Positions 25,408-33,820 of a DNA stretch of 34,546 bases are shown here, piece after piece. The stretch covers positions 1-34,546 of the forward strand of contig NZ_JALKFU020000008.1 of the NCBI RefSeq assembly GCF_023242965.2, written 5' to 3'. The translations under genes and the position numbers were made by a program. Origin of the DNA: Frankia sp. AgKG'84/4. GTDB taxonomy: Bacteria > Actinomycetota > Actinomycetes > Frankiales > Frankiaceae. The stretch's first letter is position 1. Each line of letters begins with the position of its first letter. Below the pieces are notes generated by a model, which saw only the letters and a program-made list of their open reading frames with translations, was not told where the DNA came from and did not search any database.

Positions 25408-25908
25408 ATGGCCGAACTGGCGAAGACCGAGACGGCTGACGCCGAGGCGACGGCGACCGACCGTGGCCGCGGCCTGAAGGTGCACCACCTGCGCCCGGCG
25501 CCCGGCGCGCACCGCAAGCGCATCCGGGTGGGACGCGGTGAGGGCTCCAAGGGCAAGACCGCCGGCCGTGGCACCAAGGGCTCCAAGGCCCGCAAGCAGG
25601 TGCCCGCCCGGTTCGAGGGTGGCCAGATGCCGCTGCACATGCGGCTGCCGAAGCTGAAGGGCTTCACCAACCCGGCCCGGGTCGAGTTCCAGGTGGTGAA
25701 CCTCGCCGCTCTGGCCGAGCTGTTCCCGGACGGCGGTGAGGTGACCAAGGCCGACCTCGTGGCGAAGGGCGCCGTGCGCCCCAAGCTGCCGGTGAAGATT
25801 CTTGGTAACGGTGACATCGAGGTCGCGCTGCACGTCAGCGCGGACGCGTTCTCCGGCTCGGCGCGCGAGAAGATCGCGGCCGCCGGCGGGAGCGTCACCG
25901 AAGGCTGA
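25408..25908 (+). CDS. rplO: Ribosomal protein L15
   Basis: A 50S assembly protein; 166 residues, longer than the E. coli protein because of an N-terminal extension rich in Ala, Thr and Glu (about 1-22). The core has [31 protein letters not shown], the typical glycine-rich RNA-binding segment, and [13 protein letters not shown] strong terminator begins 9 nt after its stop, so it ends the spc transcript. Confidence 0.97.
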   Translation: MAELAKTETADAEATATDRGRGLKVHHLRPAPGAHRKRIRVGRGEGSKGKTAGRGTKGSKARKQVPARFEGGQMPLHMRLPKLKGFTNPARVEFQVVNLAALAELFPDGGEVTKADLVAKGAVRPKLPVKILGNGDIEVALHVSADAFSGSAREKIAAAGGSVTEG

Positions 25909-25916
25909 GCAGTAGG

Positions 25917-25957
25917 CAGGCGGGAGCGGCCCGAAGGGCGTCGCTCCCGCCTGTTGT
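25917..25957 (+). terminator. Terminator of the S10-spc operon
   Basis: CAGGCGGGAGCG (25917-25928) pairs with CGCTCCCGCCTG (25942-25953). Inside, GCCC (25929-25932) pairs with GGGC (25936-25939), leaving a small bulge. The 3' arm is followed by TTGT. It separates the ribosomal operon from secY. Confidence 0.88.
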
Positions 25958-26076
25958 GCATCCGGGCCGCCCGCGGGCGGCGGGCGGCGGTAGGCAGTGC
26001 GCACCGGCATCAGCTGGTTCTTCCCGGCCACCGCTGCTTACCGGGCGTGATGTCCGGACGAGTGGACCGGGTGTCC

Positions 26077-26085
26077 TGTTACAGT
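26077..26085 (+). promoter_or_regulatory. Extended -10 promoter candidate for secY-adk-map
   Basis: TGTTACAGT (26077-26085) matches an extended -10 (TGn followed by TAnnnT). No good -35 lies at 16-18 bp, which extended -10 promoters tolerate. Transcription would start near 26092, about 90 nt before secY. It fits the need for a new promoter after the rplO terminator. Confidence 0.5.
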
Positions 26086-26182
26086 CGCCTCACCGACGTC
26101 GACGGCCAGCTGCTGACGTCGCCGTCGCACCGGGCAGGATGTCCACTTCCCGTCGGTCCGCAATCCCCCAGCAGGAGGAGAC

Positions 26183-27475
26183 GTGCTCACCGCCTTCACG
26201 CGGGCATTCCGCACTCCTGACCTGCGTAAGAAGCTGCTGTTCACCGTCGGGATCGTGGTGCTGTTCCGGTTCGGCAGTGTCATGCCGTCGCCCGGCGTCT
26301 CCACCAGCGCGGTCAACACCTGCCTCAACGCCGCGAGTGCCGACAGCCGCAACGTCTACTCGCTGATCAACCTTTTCAGCGGCGGTGCGCTGCTGCAGCT
26401 GTCCATCTTCGCGCTGGGCATCATGCCGTACATCACCTCGAGCATCATCATCCAGCTGCTCGTCGTAGTCATTCCCCGGCTTGAGCAGCTGAAGAAGGAA
26501 GGCAGTGCGGGCGAGCAGAAGCTCACCCAGTACACCCGATACCTGACGATCGCGCTGGGCGTCCTGCAGGCGACCGGCATCGTGGCCCTGGCCCGCAGCG
26601 GCCGGCTGTTCCCGAACTGTTCGTCGGCGATCATTCCGGACACCAGCCTCTTCCGGATCGTGACGATCGTGGTCACGATGACGGCCGGCACATCGGTGAT
26701 CATGTGGATGGGCGAGCTCATCACCGCCCGCGGCGTCGGCAACGGCATGTCGCTGCTGATCTTCACCTCGATCGCGGCCCGGCTGCCGTCGGAGGGCACC
26801 AGCATCCTGCAGGTGGCCGGTGGCGTGGTCTTCAGTCTCGTGTTGCTGCTGGGCCTCGCGATCGTGGTCTTCGTGGTGTTCGTGGAACAGTCGCAGAGAC
26901 GGATCCCCGTCCAGTACGCCAAGCGCCTCATCGGCCGGCGGATGTACGGCGGCACCTCGACCTATCTGCCGATCAAGGTCAACCAGGCCGGCATCATTCC
27001 GGTCATCTTCGCGTCGTCCCTGCTCCAGCTCCCGCAGCTGGTCGGACAGGTGTGGAGCAACCAGACCTTCCAGGACTTCGAGCAACGTTATCTCTCGCGC
27101 GGCAACCATCCGCTCTACCTGGTGACCTACTTCGCACTCATCATCTTCTTCACCTACTTCTATGTTGCGATCACCTTCAACCCAACGGAGGTCGCTGACA
27201 ACATGAAGAAGTACGGTGGTTTCATCCCGGGCATCAGACCGGGCAACCCAACAGCGGAGTACCTCAAACACGTACTTGACCGGATCACCCTCCCAGGATC
27301 CCTCTTCCTCGGAGCGATCACGGTCCTGCCGTTGGCACTGTTGAACCTGACCAAGGACCAGCCGTTCCCCTTCGCGGGAACCTCGGTTCTGATCATGGTG
27401 GGGGTAGGGCTGGAGACCGTGAAGCAGATCGAAAGCCAGCTCATGCTCCGCAACTACGAAGGTTTCCTCCGGTAG
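26183..27475 (+). CDS. secY: Preprotein translocase subunit SecY
   Basis: The channel subunit of the SecYEG translocon, with ten membrane helices, through which secreted and membrane proteins pass; 430 residues. The N-terminus [17 protein letters not shown] leads into a first helix (about 17-36). Conserved parts include [26 protein letters not shown] (plug and second helix), [20 protein letters not shown], and the cytosolic [33 protein letters not shown] loop. GTG 26183 follows AGGAGGAG. The last 98 codons use A/T third bases more than the rest of the window. The stop shares a base with adk. Confidence 0.97.
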   Translation: MLTAFTRAFRTPDLRKKLLFTVGIVVLFRFGSVMPSPGVSTSAVNTCLNAASADSRNVYSLINLFSGGALLQLSIFALGIMPYITSSIIIQLLVVVIPRLEQLKKEGSAGEQKLTQYTRYLTIALGVLQATGIVALARSGRLFPNCSSAIIPDTSLFRIVTIVVTMTAGTSVIMWMGELITARGVGNGMSLLIFTSIAARLPSEGTSILQVAGGVVFSLVLLLGLAIVVFVVFVEQSQRRIPVQYAKRLIGRRMYGGTSTYLPIKVNQAGIIPVIFASSLLQLPQLVGQVWSNQTFQDFEQRYLSRGNHPLYLVTYFALIIFFTYFYVAITFNPTEVADNMKKYGGFIPGIRPGNPTAEYLKHVLDRITLPGSLFLGAITVLPLALLNLTKDQPFPFAGTSVLIMVGVGLETVKQIESQLMLRNYEGFLR

Positions 27476-28128
27476 TGCGTCTCGTACTGGTGGGACCGCC
27501 CGGTGCCGGAAAAGGTACTCAGGCCGCGTTCATAGCCCAGGCGCGGTCCATCCCCAAGATCTCCACCGGGGACATTTTCCGAGCGAACGTGCGACAGGGA
27601 ACCGAACTGGGCGTCAAGGCCAAGACCTTCATGGACGCTGGCGACCTCGTCCCGGATGAGATCACCATCGGCATGGTCCGTAACCGCCTCGCTGAGGACG
27701 ACGCGGTGAAGGGCTTCCTGCTCGACGGCTTCCCGCGCAACGTGCCGCAGGCCGAGGTGCTCGGGCAGATGCTCGACGGGATGGGAACCCGTCTCGACGT
27801 CGTACTCGAGCTCGTCGTCGACGACGACGAGGTCGTGCGGCGGCTGTCCGGGCGGCGAACCTGCCGGAACTGTGGCCACATCTGGCACCTCGACTTCGAC
27901 CCGCCATCGGTCGAGAACGTCTGTGACCGATGTGGCGGGGAGCTTTTCCAGCGCGACGACGACCGGTCCGAGACCGTGCGCCACCGGCTCGAGGTGTACG
28001 CGGACCAGACGTCGCCGCTCGTGGCGTACTACGCCGAGAAGGGCATCCTGATCGGTATCGACGCCACCGGCCCGGTGGACAACGTCACCGACCGCGCGCT
28101 CGACGCGTTGCGGCACTACGCCGACTGA
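27475..28128 (+). CDS. adk: Adenylate kinase, zinc-LID type
   Basis: Interconverts ATP plus AMP and two ADP in the cytoplasm; 217 residues, the long form with a full LID. The P-loop GPPGAGKGT is at 7-15, and the AMP-binding DGFPRNVPQ at 84-92. The LID carries Cys130, Cys133, Cys150 and Cys153 (CRNC, CDRC), a structural zinc site. GTG 27475 overlaps the secY TAG (TAGTG). The first 30 codons have nine A/T-ending codons, including ATA. The secY-adk-map order is classical. Confidence 0.97.
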   Translation: MRLVLVGPPGAGKGTQAAFIAQARSIPKISTGDIFRANVRQGTELGVKAKTFMDAGDLVPDEITIGMVRNRLAEDDAVKGFLLDGFPRNVPQAEVLGQMLDGMGTRLDVVLELVVDDDEVVRRLSGRRTCRNCGHIWHLDFDPPSVENVCDRCGGELFQRDDDRSETVRHRLEVYADQTSPLVAYYAEKGILIGIDATGPVDNVTDRALDALRHYAD

Positions 28129-28140
28129 CAGCTGGTACGG

Positions 28141-28171
28141 CCTGCCGCGGGCTCGAGACGCGTGCGGCAGG
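28141..28171 (+). terminator. Hairpin between adk and map
   Basis: CCTGCCGC (28141-28148) and GCGGCAGG (28164-28171) form an 8-bp stem with a 15-nt loop, 12 nt after the adk stop. It may attenuate or process the transcript in the 177-bp adk-map gap. I found no convincing promoter for map; TAGCAT (28258-28263) lacks a -35. Confidence 0.4.
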
Positions 28172-28305
28172 CGCCAGCCCGGCGCGCCGACCCGGCGGAC
28201 CCGGCTCGGTCCTGGCGCTGGTGCGATGATCGGCGCGAGCGGCCTGCCGGCGGGGACTAGCATCGGAATACGGACCAGCACACGGACACAGACCGGGGCG
28301 AGAGC

Positions 28306-29151
28306 GTGGCGCGACGAGAGCACGTCCAGATCAAGACGGCGGCTGAGATCGCCAAGATGCGCGTGGCCGGCCTGCTGGTGGCCAAGACCCTGGCCCGGCT
28401 GCGCGAGGCCGTCGCGCCCGGCGTCACCACCGCCGACCTGGACGCGCTGGCCGAGAAGACGATTCGCGCCGACGGCGGGATCCCGTCGTTCAAGGGTTAC
28501 GCGCAGCCGCCCTACCCGGCGTCCATCTGCAGCTCGGTGAACGACGAGGTGGTCCACGCGATCCCCAGCCGCAAGCGGGTGCTGCGCGAGGGCGACATCA
28601 TCTCGATCGACTGCGGCGCGATCGTCGACGGCTGGCACGGCGACGCGGCGATCACTGTCCCCGTCGGCGAGGTCCCGCCCGAGGTTCTCGCGATGATCGA
28701 GACCTGTGAGGGCTCGCTGTGGGCCGGCCTGGCGGCCGCCCAGCTCGGCGGCCGGCTCACCGACATCAGCGCCGCGGTCGAACGGCACATCAGCCCGAGC
28801 GGCCACGGCATCGTCGACCACTACGGCGGCCACGGCATCGGCACCGAGATGCACCAGCCCCCCCACGTGCTCAACTACGGCCGTCCTGGCCGGGGCATCC
28901 GGCTGGTCGAGGGGCTCGCGCTGGCGATCGAGCCGATGATCACGATGGGCTCGCCTGACACCAAGGTGTTGGCCGACGACTGGACGGTCGTCACCGACGA
29001 CGGCAGCCTCGCCGCCCACTCCGAGCACTCGGTGGCGATCACCCACCGTGGGCCGTGGGTGCTGACCGAGCCGGACGGCGGTGTCGCCCGCCTCGCCGCC
29101 CTCGGGGTGGCCTGCGGGCAGCCGACCGACGCTCCGACCGGCATCGGCTGA
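28306..29151 (+). CDS. map: Methionine aminopeptidase, type I
   Basis: Removes the initiator methionine from nascent proteins using a dinuclear metal site. The 281 residues contain all five ligands: Asp102 (SIDCGA), Asp113 (GDAA), His176 (GGHGIG), Glu209 (IEPM) and Glu240 (SEHSV), plus the conserved His84. The start is GTG 28306 (MARREHVQIKTAAEI). A short C-terminal tail of about 30 residues (Gly/Ala-rich) extends beyond the pita-bread fold. It lies in the usual adk-map-infA order. Confidence 0.97.
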   Translation: MARREHVQIKTAAEIAKMRVAGLLVAKTLARLREAVAPGVTTADLDALAEKTIRADGGIPSFKGYAQPPYPASICSSVNDEVVHAIPSRKRVLREGDIISIDCGAIVDGWHGDAAITVPVGEVPPEVLAMIETCEGSLWAGLAAAQLGGRLTDISAAVERHISPSGHGIVDHYGGHGIGTEMHQPPHVLNYGRPGRGIRLVEGLALAIEPMITMGSPDTKVLADDWTVVTDDGSLAAHSEHSVAITHRGPWVLTEPDGGVARLAALGVACGQPTDAPTGIG

Positions 29152-29157
29152 GCCTGG

Positions 29158-29187
29158 TTGGCCCTTGACGGATGGGCCACGTACACT
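29158..29187 (+). promoter_or_regulatory. Promoter candidate for infA and the alpha operon
   Basis: TTGGCC (29158-29163) and TACACT (29182-29187) are 18 bp apart, and the -10 box is identical to that proposed for rpoBC. Transcription would start near 29194, leaving a leader of about 208 nt before infA. A better-looking -35, TTGACG (29165-29170), is only 11 bp from the same -10. Confidence 0.55.
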
Positions 29188-29401
29188 CTTCAGTTGGCGG
29201 TCTTCTCACGCCGGTGTGCTCCACCGCGTCGATAGCAGTCCTGTAAACGTGGCAGTTGCGGTCGGTGGCAGTGTGGTCGGTGGTCGGGGTGTCCTCGCGG
29301 GCGCTGCGATCCTGGCCTGAGTCGTCCCGGGCTTCCGGGGCGGTTCGACCGGTCGCGGCTGACCCGCCGGCTCAGTCGTCGACGTCAGGACAGCGGAGGA
29401 C

Positions 29402-29623
29402 ATGCCGAAGAAGGACGGGGCCATCGAGATCGAGGGCCGAGTTGTGGAGCCACTCCCGAACGCCATGTTCCGGGTCGAACTCCAGAACGGTCATCGCGTT
29501 CTCGCCCACATCAGCGGGAAGATGCGTCAGCACTACATCCGGATCCTGCCGGAGGACCGCGTCGTGGTCGAGCTCTCGCCCTACGACCTGTCCCGCGGTC
29601 GCATCGTCTACCGCTACAAGTAG
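29402..29623 (+). CDS. infA: Translation initiation factor IF-1
   Basis: Blocks the ribosomal A site during initiation; a 73-residue OB-fold protein. It reads [23 protein letters not shown] and so on, ending [10 protein letters not shown], typical in length and sequence. GGAGG (29395-29399) stands only 2 nt before the ATG, much closer than usual, and there is no alternative in-frame start. That may lower its translation. Confidence 0.97.
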   Translation: MPKKDGAIEIEGRVVEPLPNAMFRVELQNGHRVLAHISGKMRQHYIRILPEDRVVVELSPYDLSRGRIVYRYK

Positions 29624-29719
29624 CTCGGTCGGCTCGCGCCGGCCTACCGCACCACCCCTTCGTCCGGTTCCACCCACGCCACGCGCGGCCCACGGCTGCG
29701 CAGGAGGTTCGCAACAGCC

Positions 29720-29833
29720 GTGAAGGTCAAGCCCAGCGTCAAGCCGATCTGTGACAAGTGCAAGGTGATCCGCCGTCACGGCCGCATCATGGTCATCTGC
29801 GAGAACCTTCGTCACAAGCAGCGTCAGGGCTAA
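29720..29833 (+). CDS. rpmJ: Ribosomal protein L36, zinc-binding type
   Basis: The smallest 50S protein, 37 residues from GTG 29720 to TAA 29831-29833. It starts [19 protein letters not shown], with the zinc ligands Cys11, Cys14, Cys27 and His32 all present. AGGAGG (29702-29707) is 12 nt upstream. As with S14, this is the zinc form. It sits in the invariant infA-rpmJ-rpsM order. The 206-bp gap to rpsM shows no clear promoter or gene. Confidence 0.96.
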   Translation: MKVKPSVKPICDKCKVIRRHGRIMVICENLRHKQRQG

Positions 29834-30039
29834 GTTCCTGACGGGTGGGTTCTCCCCGACCCGGCGTGGTGCCTGCGCACCTCCGGGTCACGGGCGAGGA
29901 TCCCCACAGTCAAGCGATGCCAGGCGTCCCGCCACGCGGGATGTCCCACCCCTGGTCGGAGGCCGGGGCCCGGTCGGCGTGATGCCGGTCGGGGCGGCAT
30001 CGCCCGAGACCTCCGGTTGCAGGAAGGAAACATCGGTTC

Positions 30040-30420
30040 ATGGCACGCCTTTCTGGCGTCGACCTTCCCCGTGAGAAGCGGGTCGAGATCGCTTTGACCT
30101 ACATCTTCGGGATCGGCCGCACCCGCTCGCGGGAGACTCTCGCCGCCACCGGGGTCAACCCCGACACGCGGGTGCGTGACCTCAGCGAAGAGGAGATCGT
30201 CCGCCTGCGCGAATGGATCGACGCGAACTACCGGGTCGAGGGTGACCTCAACCGGGAGATCAAGCAGGACATTCGCCGCAAGATGGAGATCGGCTGCTAC
30301 CAGGGCCTGCGCCACCGGCGCAACCTCCCGGTCCACGGTCAGCGCACGCACACGAACGCGCGTACCCGTAAGGGCCCGCGTCGCGCCATCGCCGGCAAGA
30401 AGAAGGCCGGCAAGAAGTAG
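30040..30420 (+). CDS. rpsM: Ribosomal protein S13
   Basis: A 30S head protein that forms intersubunit bridges; 126 residues. It begins [26 protein letters not shown] and has the conserved [30 protein letters not shown], followed by a Lys-rich tail that reaches the P-site tRNA. AGGAAGGA lies about 10 nt before the ATG. Confidence 0.98.
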   Translation: MARLSGVDLPREKRVEIALTYIFGIGRTRSRETLAATGVNPDTRVRDLSEEEIVRLREWIDANYRVEGDLNREIKQDIRRKMEIGCYQGLRHRRNLPVHGQRTHTNARTRKGPRRAIAGKKKAGKK

Positions 30421-30502
30421 TCACCGGCGCCCGCCGGGCGGTTCCGCCCGTTTCTGGACGACCGCTGACCGACGACCTCGCACACGGAGATCACACGCGA
30501 AG

Positions 30503-30907
30503 ATGCCTCCCAAGACGCGCGCTGCCGGCGCCAAGAAGGTCCGGCGCAAGGAAAAGAAGAACGTTGCCCACGGGCACGCTCACATCAAGAGCACGTTCAA
30601 CAACACGATCGTCTCGATCACTGACCCCTCCGGGAACGTGATCTCCTGGGCCTCCGCCGGCCACGTCGGCTTCAAGGGCTCGCGGAAGTCGACTCCCTTC
30701 GCCGCGCAGATGGCCGCTGAGAACGCGGCCCGCAAGGCGCAGGAGCACGGCATGCGCAAGGTCGACGTGTTCGTGAAGGGTCCGGGCTCCGGCCGGGAGA
30801 CCGCGATCCGCTCCCTGCAGGCGGCGGGTCTCGAGGTGGGGGCGATCCAGGACGTCACCCCGACTCCGCACAACGGTTGCCGTCCGCCCAAGCGGCGCAG
30901 GGTGTGA
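30503..30907 (+). CDS. rpsK: Ribosomal protein S11
   Basis: A 30S platform protein near the E site; 134 residues from ATG 30503 ([20 protein letters not shown]). The conserved [27 protein letters not shown] and the C-terminal [18 protein letters not shown] are present. The frame is open far upstream into rpsM, but nothing earlier resembles S11. rpsD follows after 95 bp. Confidence 0.97.
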   Translation: MPPKTRAAGAKKVRRKEKKNVAHGHAHIKSTFNNTIVSITDPSGNVISWASAGHVGFKGSRKSTPFAAQMAAENAARKAQEHGMRKVDVFVKGPGSGRETAIRSLQAAGLEVGAIQDVTPTPHNGCRPPKRRRV

Positions 30908-31002
30908 CCGTGCGGCGTGGCGACCAGGGCCGGGGCGAGTGCCTCGGCGGAGTCGCGGCGTCGCGTCCGAGTTCGCGCCAGGAAACGAAAGAGAAGGATT
31001 AG

Positions 31003-31632
31003 ATGGCCCGTTACACCGGCGCGGACTGCAAGCGTTGCCGCCGCGAAAAGACGAAGCTGTACCTCAAGGGCAGCAAGTGCGACACCCCGAAGTGCCCGAT
31101 CGAGATCCGGCCGTACCCGCCGGGCGAGCACGGCCGGGGCCGCACGAAGGACTCCGAGTACCTCCTGCAGAAGCGCGAGAAGCAGAAGTGCGCGCGGATC
31201 TACGGGATCCTCGAGAAGCAGTTCCGTGGCTACTACGACGAGGCGAACCGTCGCTCCGGCAAGACCGGTGACGAGCTGCTGAAGATCCTCGAGTCGCGGT
31301 TGGACAACGTCGTCTACCGGGGCGGCTTCGCGCCGTCGCGGGACGCTGCCCGCCAGGCGGTTCGGCACGGCCACGTCGTGGTCAACGGCCGCAAGGTCGA
31401 CATCCCGAGCTACCGGGTCAGCGAGAACGACATTGTCGAGATCGCCCCGAAGGCGAAGGAGCTCACTCCGTTCGTCATCGCTCGGGAGACCGCGGGCCAG
31501 GGCCGGACGGTTCCGGCGTGGCTGGAGGTTCTCCCGACCCAGATGCGGATCCTGGTGCACTCCCTGCCGGCTCGGCAGGTCATTGACACCCAGGTCCAGG
31601 AGCAGCTGATCGTCGAGCTCTACTCCAAGTAG
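31003..31632 (+). CDS. rpsD: Ribosomal protein S4, zinc-binding form
   Basis: A primary 16S rRNA-binding protein that nucleates 30S assembly, and the repressor of the alpha operon in E. coli; 209 residues. The N-terminus contains Cys9, Cys12, Cys26 and Cys31 (CKRC, CDTPKC), the zinc-ligand form. An S4 RNA-binding domain (SRLDNVVYRGGFAPSRDAARQAVRHGHVVVNGRKVDIPSY) follows. AGAAGGA precedes the ATG. The stop is followed by an extraordinary set of hairpins before rpoA. Confidence 0.98.
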   Translation: MARYTGADCKRCRREKTKLYLKGSKCDTPKCPIEIRPYPPGEHGRGRTKDSEYLLQKREKQKCARIYGILEKQFRGYYDEANRRSGKTGDELLKILESRLDNVVYRGGFAPSRDAARQAVRHGHVVVNGRKVDIPSYRVSENDIVEIAPKAKELTPFVIARETAGQGRTVPAWLEVLPTQMRILVHSLPARQVIDTQVQEQLIVELYSK

Positions 31633-31670
31633 GGCGGCACTCCCAAGTCAGGGCAGTACTCCTCTCTGTT

Positions 31671-31713
31671 CGGCCCGGCGACCGCGACCTTTCTGGTCGT
31701 GGCCGCCGGGCCG
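31671..31713 (+). promoter_or_regulatory. rpsD-rpoA hairpin A
   Basis: CGGCCCGGCG (31671-31680) pairs with CGCCGGGCCG (31704-31713). After one mismatch, CCGCGACC (31682-31689) pairs with GGTCGTGG (31695-31702) around a TTTCT loop. The stem totals about 18 bp with one G-U pair. It begins 38 nt after the rpsD stop and has no trailing U-tract. Confidence 0.7.
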
Positions 31714-31735
31714 GAGGCACACTGGAGAGGTGTCG

Positions 31736-31816
31736 GGTGTCGGCGCCGCGTGCGCCGACACCGCGGACGGGGCGGACCGATGTCCCGTCCGCCGGCTCCC
31801 CGTTGATCGGGGAGCC
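31736..31816 (+). promoter_or_regulatory. rpsD-rpoA hairpins B, C and D (abutting)
   Basis: B: GGTGTCGGCG (31736-31745) with CGCCGACACC (31753-31762), loop 7. C: GCGGACGGG (31763-31771) with CCCGTCCGC (31784-31792), loop 12. D: GGCTCCCCG (31794-31802) with CGGGGAGCC (31808-31816), loop TTGAT. All three stems are perfect, and B to C to D follow with 0 and 1 unpaired bases, so they could stack coaxially. They end 50 nt before the rpoA start. The role is unknown; attenuation, mRNA processing and S4 binding are candidates. Confidence 0.65.
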
Positions 31817-31866
31817 AGCACATCGCGGCGTCATATGGCGGGCGCCGTGGCCGGAAGGATCACACC

Positions 31867-32916
31867 ATGCTGATCGCTCAGCGTCCCACCCTCGTCGAAG
31901 ACCCGATCTCCGAGTTCCGGTCGCGTTTCGTGATCGAGCCGCTCGAGCCGGGCTTCGGCTACACCCTCGGCAACTCGCTGCGCCGGACCCTGCTGTCCTC
32001 CATCCCCGGTGCCTCGGTCACGAGCATCCGGATCGACGGAGTGCTGCACGAGTTCTCCACGGTGCCGGGCGTCAAGGAGGACGTGACCGACCTGATCCTG
32101 AACCTCAAGGAACTGGTCGTCAGCTCCGACAACGACGAGCCGACCGTGATGTACCTGCGCAAGCAGGGCCCCGGTGAGGTCACGGCGGCGGACATCGCCC
32201 CGCCCGCCGGCGTCGAGGTGCACAGCCCCGAGCTGCGTCTCGCGACGCTGAACGACAAGGGCAAGCTCGAGATCGAGCTGACCGTCGAGCGTGGCCGCGG
32301 CTATGTCAGCGCGGCCCAGAACAAGCAGGCCGGCCAGGAGATCGGGCGGATTCCGATCGACTCGATCTACTCCCCGGTGCTGAAGGTGACCTACAAGGTC
32401 GAGGCGACCCGCGTCGAGCAGCGCACCGACTTCGACCGGCTCATCGTCGACGTCGAGACGAAGCAGTCGATCTCCCCGCGGGACGCGATGGCGAGCGCCG
32501 GCAAGACGCTCGTCGGCCTGTTCGGGCTGGCGCAGGAGCTCAACGCCGAGGCCGAGGGCGTGGACATCGGCCCGTCCGCCGCAGACGCGGCGCTGGCGGC
32601 CGACCTCGCGCTGCCGATCGAGGAGATGGACCTGACCGTCCGCTCCTACAACTGCCTCAAGCGCGAGGGCATCCACACGATCGGTGAGTTGGTCTCGCGC
32701 AGCGAGGCCGACCTGCTCGACATCCGCAACTTCGGGCAGAAGTCGATCGACGAGGTCAAGACGAAGCTGGGCGCGATGGGTCTGCAGCTCAAGGACTCCC
32801 CGCCCGGATTCGACCCGCGTCAGGCCGTCGACACCTACGGCACCGACACCTACAACGCGCCGTTCTCCGACCCGCACGACGACGGCGCGGAGTACGTCGA
32901 GACCGAGCAGTACTGA
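31867..32916 (+). CDS. rpoA: RNA polymerase alpha subunit
   Basis: The dimeric scaffold of RNA polymerase; its C-terminal domain contacts UP elements and activators. The 349 residues have an N-terminal domain (about 1-230, with [23 protein letters not shown]) and a C-terminal domain with [20 protein letters not shown], where Arg259 and Asn262 correspond to the DNA-contacting Arg265 and Asn268 of E. coli. A Tyr/Asp/Glu-rich acidic tail follows (about 320-349). GGAAGGA precedes ATG 31867. It is flanked on both sides by strong hairpins. Confidence 0.98.
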   Translation: MLIAQRPTLVEDPISEFRSRFVIEPLEPGFGYTLGNSLRRTLLSSIPGASVTSIRIDGVLHEFSTVPGVKEDVTDLILNLKELVVSSDNDEPTVMYLRKQGPGEVTAADIAPPAGVEVHSPELRLATLNDKGKLEIELTVERGRGYVSAAQNKQAGQEIGRIPIDSIYSPVLKVTYKVEATRVEQRTDFDRLIVDVETKQSISPRDAMASAGKTLVGLFGLAQELNAEAEGVDIGPSAADAALAADLALPIEEMDLTVRSYNCLKREGIHTIGELVSRSEADLLDIRNFGQKSIDEVKTKLGAMGLQLKDSPPGFDPRQAVDTYGTDTYNAPFSDPHDDGAEYVETEQY

Positions 32917-32922
32917 CCTTCA

Positions 32923-32957
32923 CGAGGCCCCCGCGGCGGCACGTCGCGGGGGCCTCG
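32923..32957 (+). terminator. Hairpin between rpoA and rplQ
   Basis: CGAGGCCCCCGCG (32923-32935) and CGCGGGGGCCTCG (32945-32957) form a perfect 13-bp stem with a 9-nt loop, beginning 7 nt after the rpoA stop. No U-tract follows. It may partly terminate or mark the 3' end of processed rpoA mRNA. rplQ starts 79 nt beyond and has no obvious promoter of its own. Confidence 0.65.
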
Positions 32958-33036
32958 ACGACCTCCGGTGGCACACGCCGCCGTCCTGTAGGCGGGCAGC
33001 CTGGCGGGACAGTGAAAGGAACGAGGAGCACTCATC

Positions 33037-33633
33037 ATGCCCACGCCAACCAAGGGCGCCCGGCTCGGCGGCAGCCCCGCACATGAGCGGCTGCTGCTGG
33101 CCAACCTCGCCACCGCGCTGTTCGAGCACGGCGGCATCACCACCACCGAGGCGAAGGCGAAGCGGCTGCGGCCCTACGCCGAGCGGCTGGTGACCTTCGC
33201 CAAGCGTGGCGACCTGCACGCGCGGCGCCGGGTCATGCGGCACGTGCGGGACAACTCGGTCGTCCACACGCTGTTCACCGAGATCGGCCCGCGTTACGTG
33301 GACCGCAACGGCGGCTACACCCGGATCATCAAGCTGGGTAACCGCAAGGGCGACAACGCGTCGATGGCGCGCATCGAGCTGGTCGAGGCGCTGACCGTCG
33401 GACAGCAGGCCGTCGGCGAGGCCGAGCGGGCCCGCGGCACCCGGTTCGCGCCGGGCCGCAAGCCCACCGGTGCCACCGCCGAGGCCGCGGAGGACCTGGC
33501 GAAGGAGTCGCCGACGGCCGCCGCCGTCCACGCGCAGTCCGCCGAGGCCACCCCGTCCGCCGAGGCCACCCCTACCGCCGAGGCCGAGGCGACGCCGGCG
33601 AGCGACACGGGTTCGACCGAGTCGGACTCCTGA
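33037..33633 (+). CDS. rplQ: Ribosomal protein L17 with C-terminal extension
   Basis: A 50S protein near the tunnel exit; the conserved core (about 1-118) starts [32 protein letters not shown] and contains [28 protein letters not shown]. At 198 residues it is far longer than the roughly 125-residue E. coli protein. The last 60 or so residues are a low-complexity tail of Ala, Glu, Thr, Pro and Ser with repeated AEATP units. Related tails are known in actinobacterial L17. It closes the alpha operon. Confidence 0.97.
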   Translation: MPTPTKGARLGGSPAHERLLLANLATALFEHGGITTTEAKAKRLRPYAERLVTFAKRGDLHARRRVMRHVRDNSVVHTLFTEIGPRYVDRNGGYTRIIKLGNRKGDNASMARIELVEALTVGQQAVGEAERARGTRFAPGRKPTGATAEAAEDLAKESPTAAAVHAQSAEATPSAEATPTAEAEATPASDTGSTESDS

Positions 33634-33696
33634 CCCGCCCGGTCCCGCCTGCGGCGTGACCTGACGGAATTTCGCACCGTGAACTAGATCGGTGCT

Positions 33697-33728
33697 GGCC
33701 CGCCGCCCCATGATGGGCGGCGGGCCTT
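33697..33728 (+). terminator. Terminator after rplQ
   Basis: GGCCCGCCGCCC (33697-33708) and GGGCGGCGGGCC (33715-33726) form a perfect 12-bp stem with the loop CATGAT, followed by TTCG. It lies between rplQ and truA and probably ends most alpha-operon transcripts. Confidence 0.82.
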
Positions 33729-33820
33729 CGCCGTTGGCGCACCGTGCCGCCCGTCGCGGGCCGGGCGTCTGCCCGCGCCGGGCGGATACCAGCGCCGCAC
33801 CCGCGGACGGGGAGGAACAG

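Noticed and set aside
28226-28540. Small ORF starting in the adk-map gap and running over map
   Set aside because: It overlaps most of the map N-terminal coding region in another frame and has an Arg/Pro/Thr-rich, domainless translation.
29225-29300. GGTCGGTGG-like reiterations upstream of infA
   Set aside because: Short and irregular; they do not form clear repeats or stems beyond what GC-rich sequence gives by chance.
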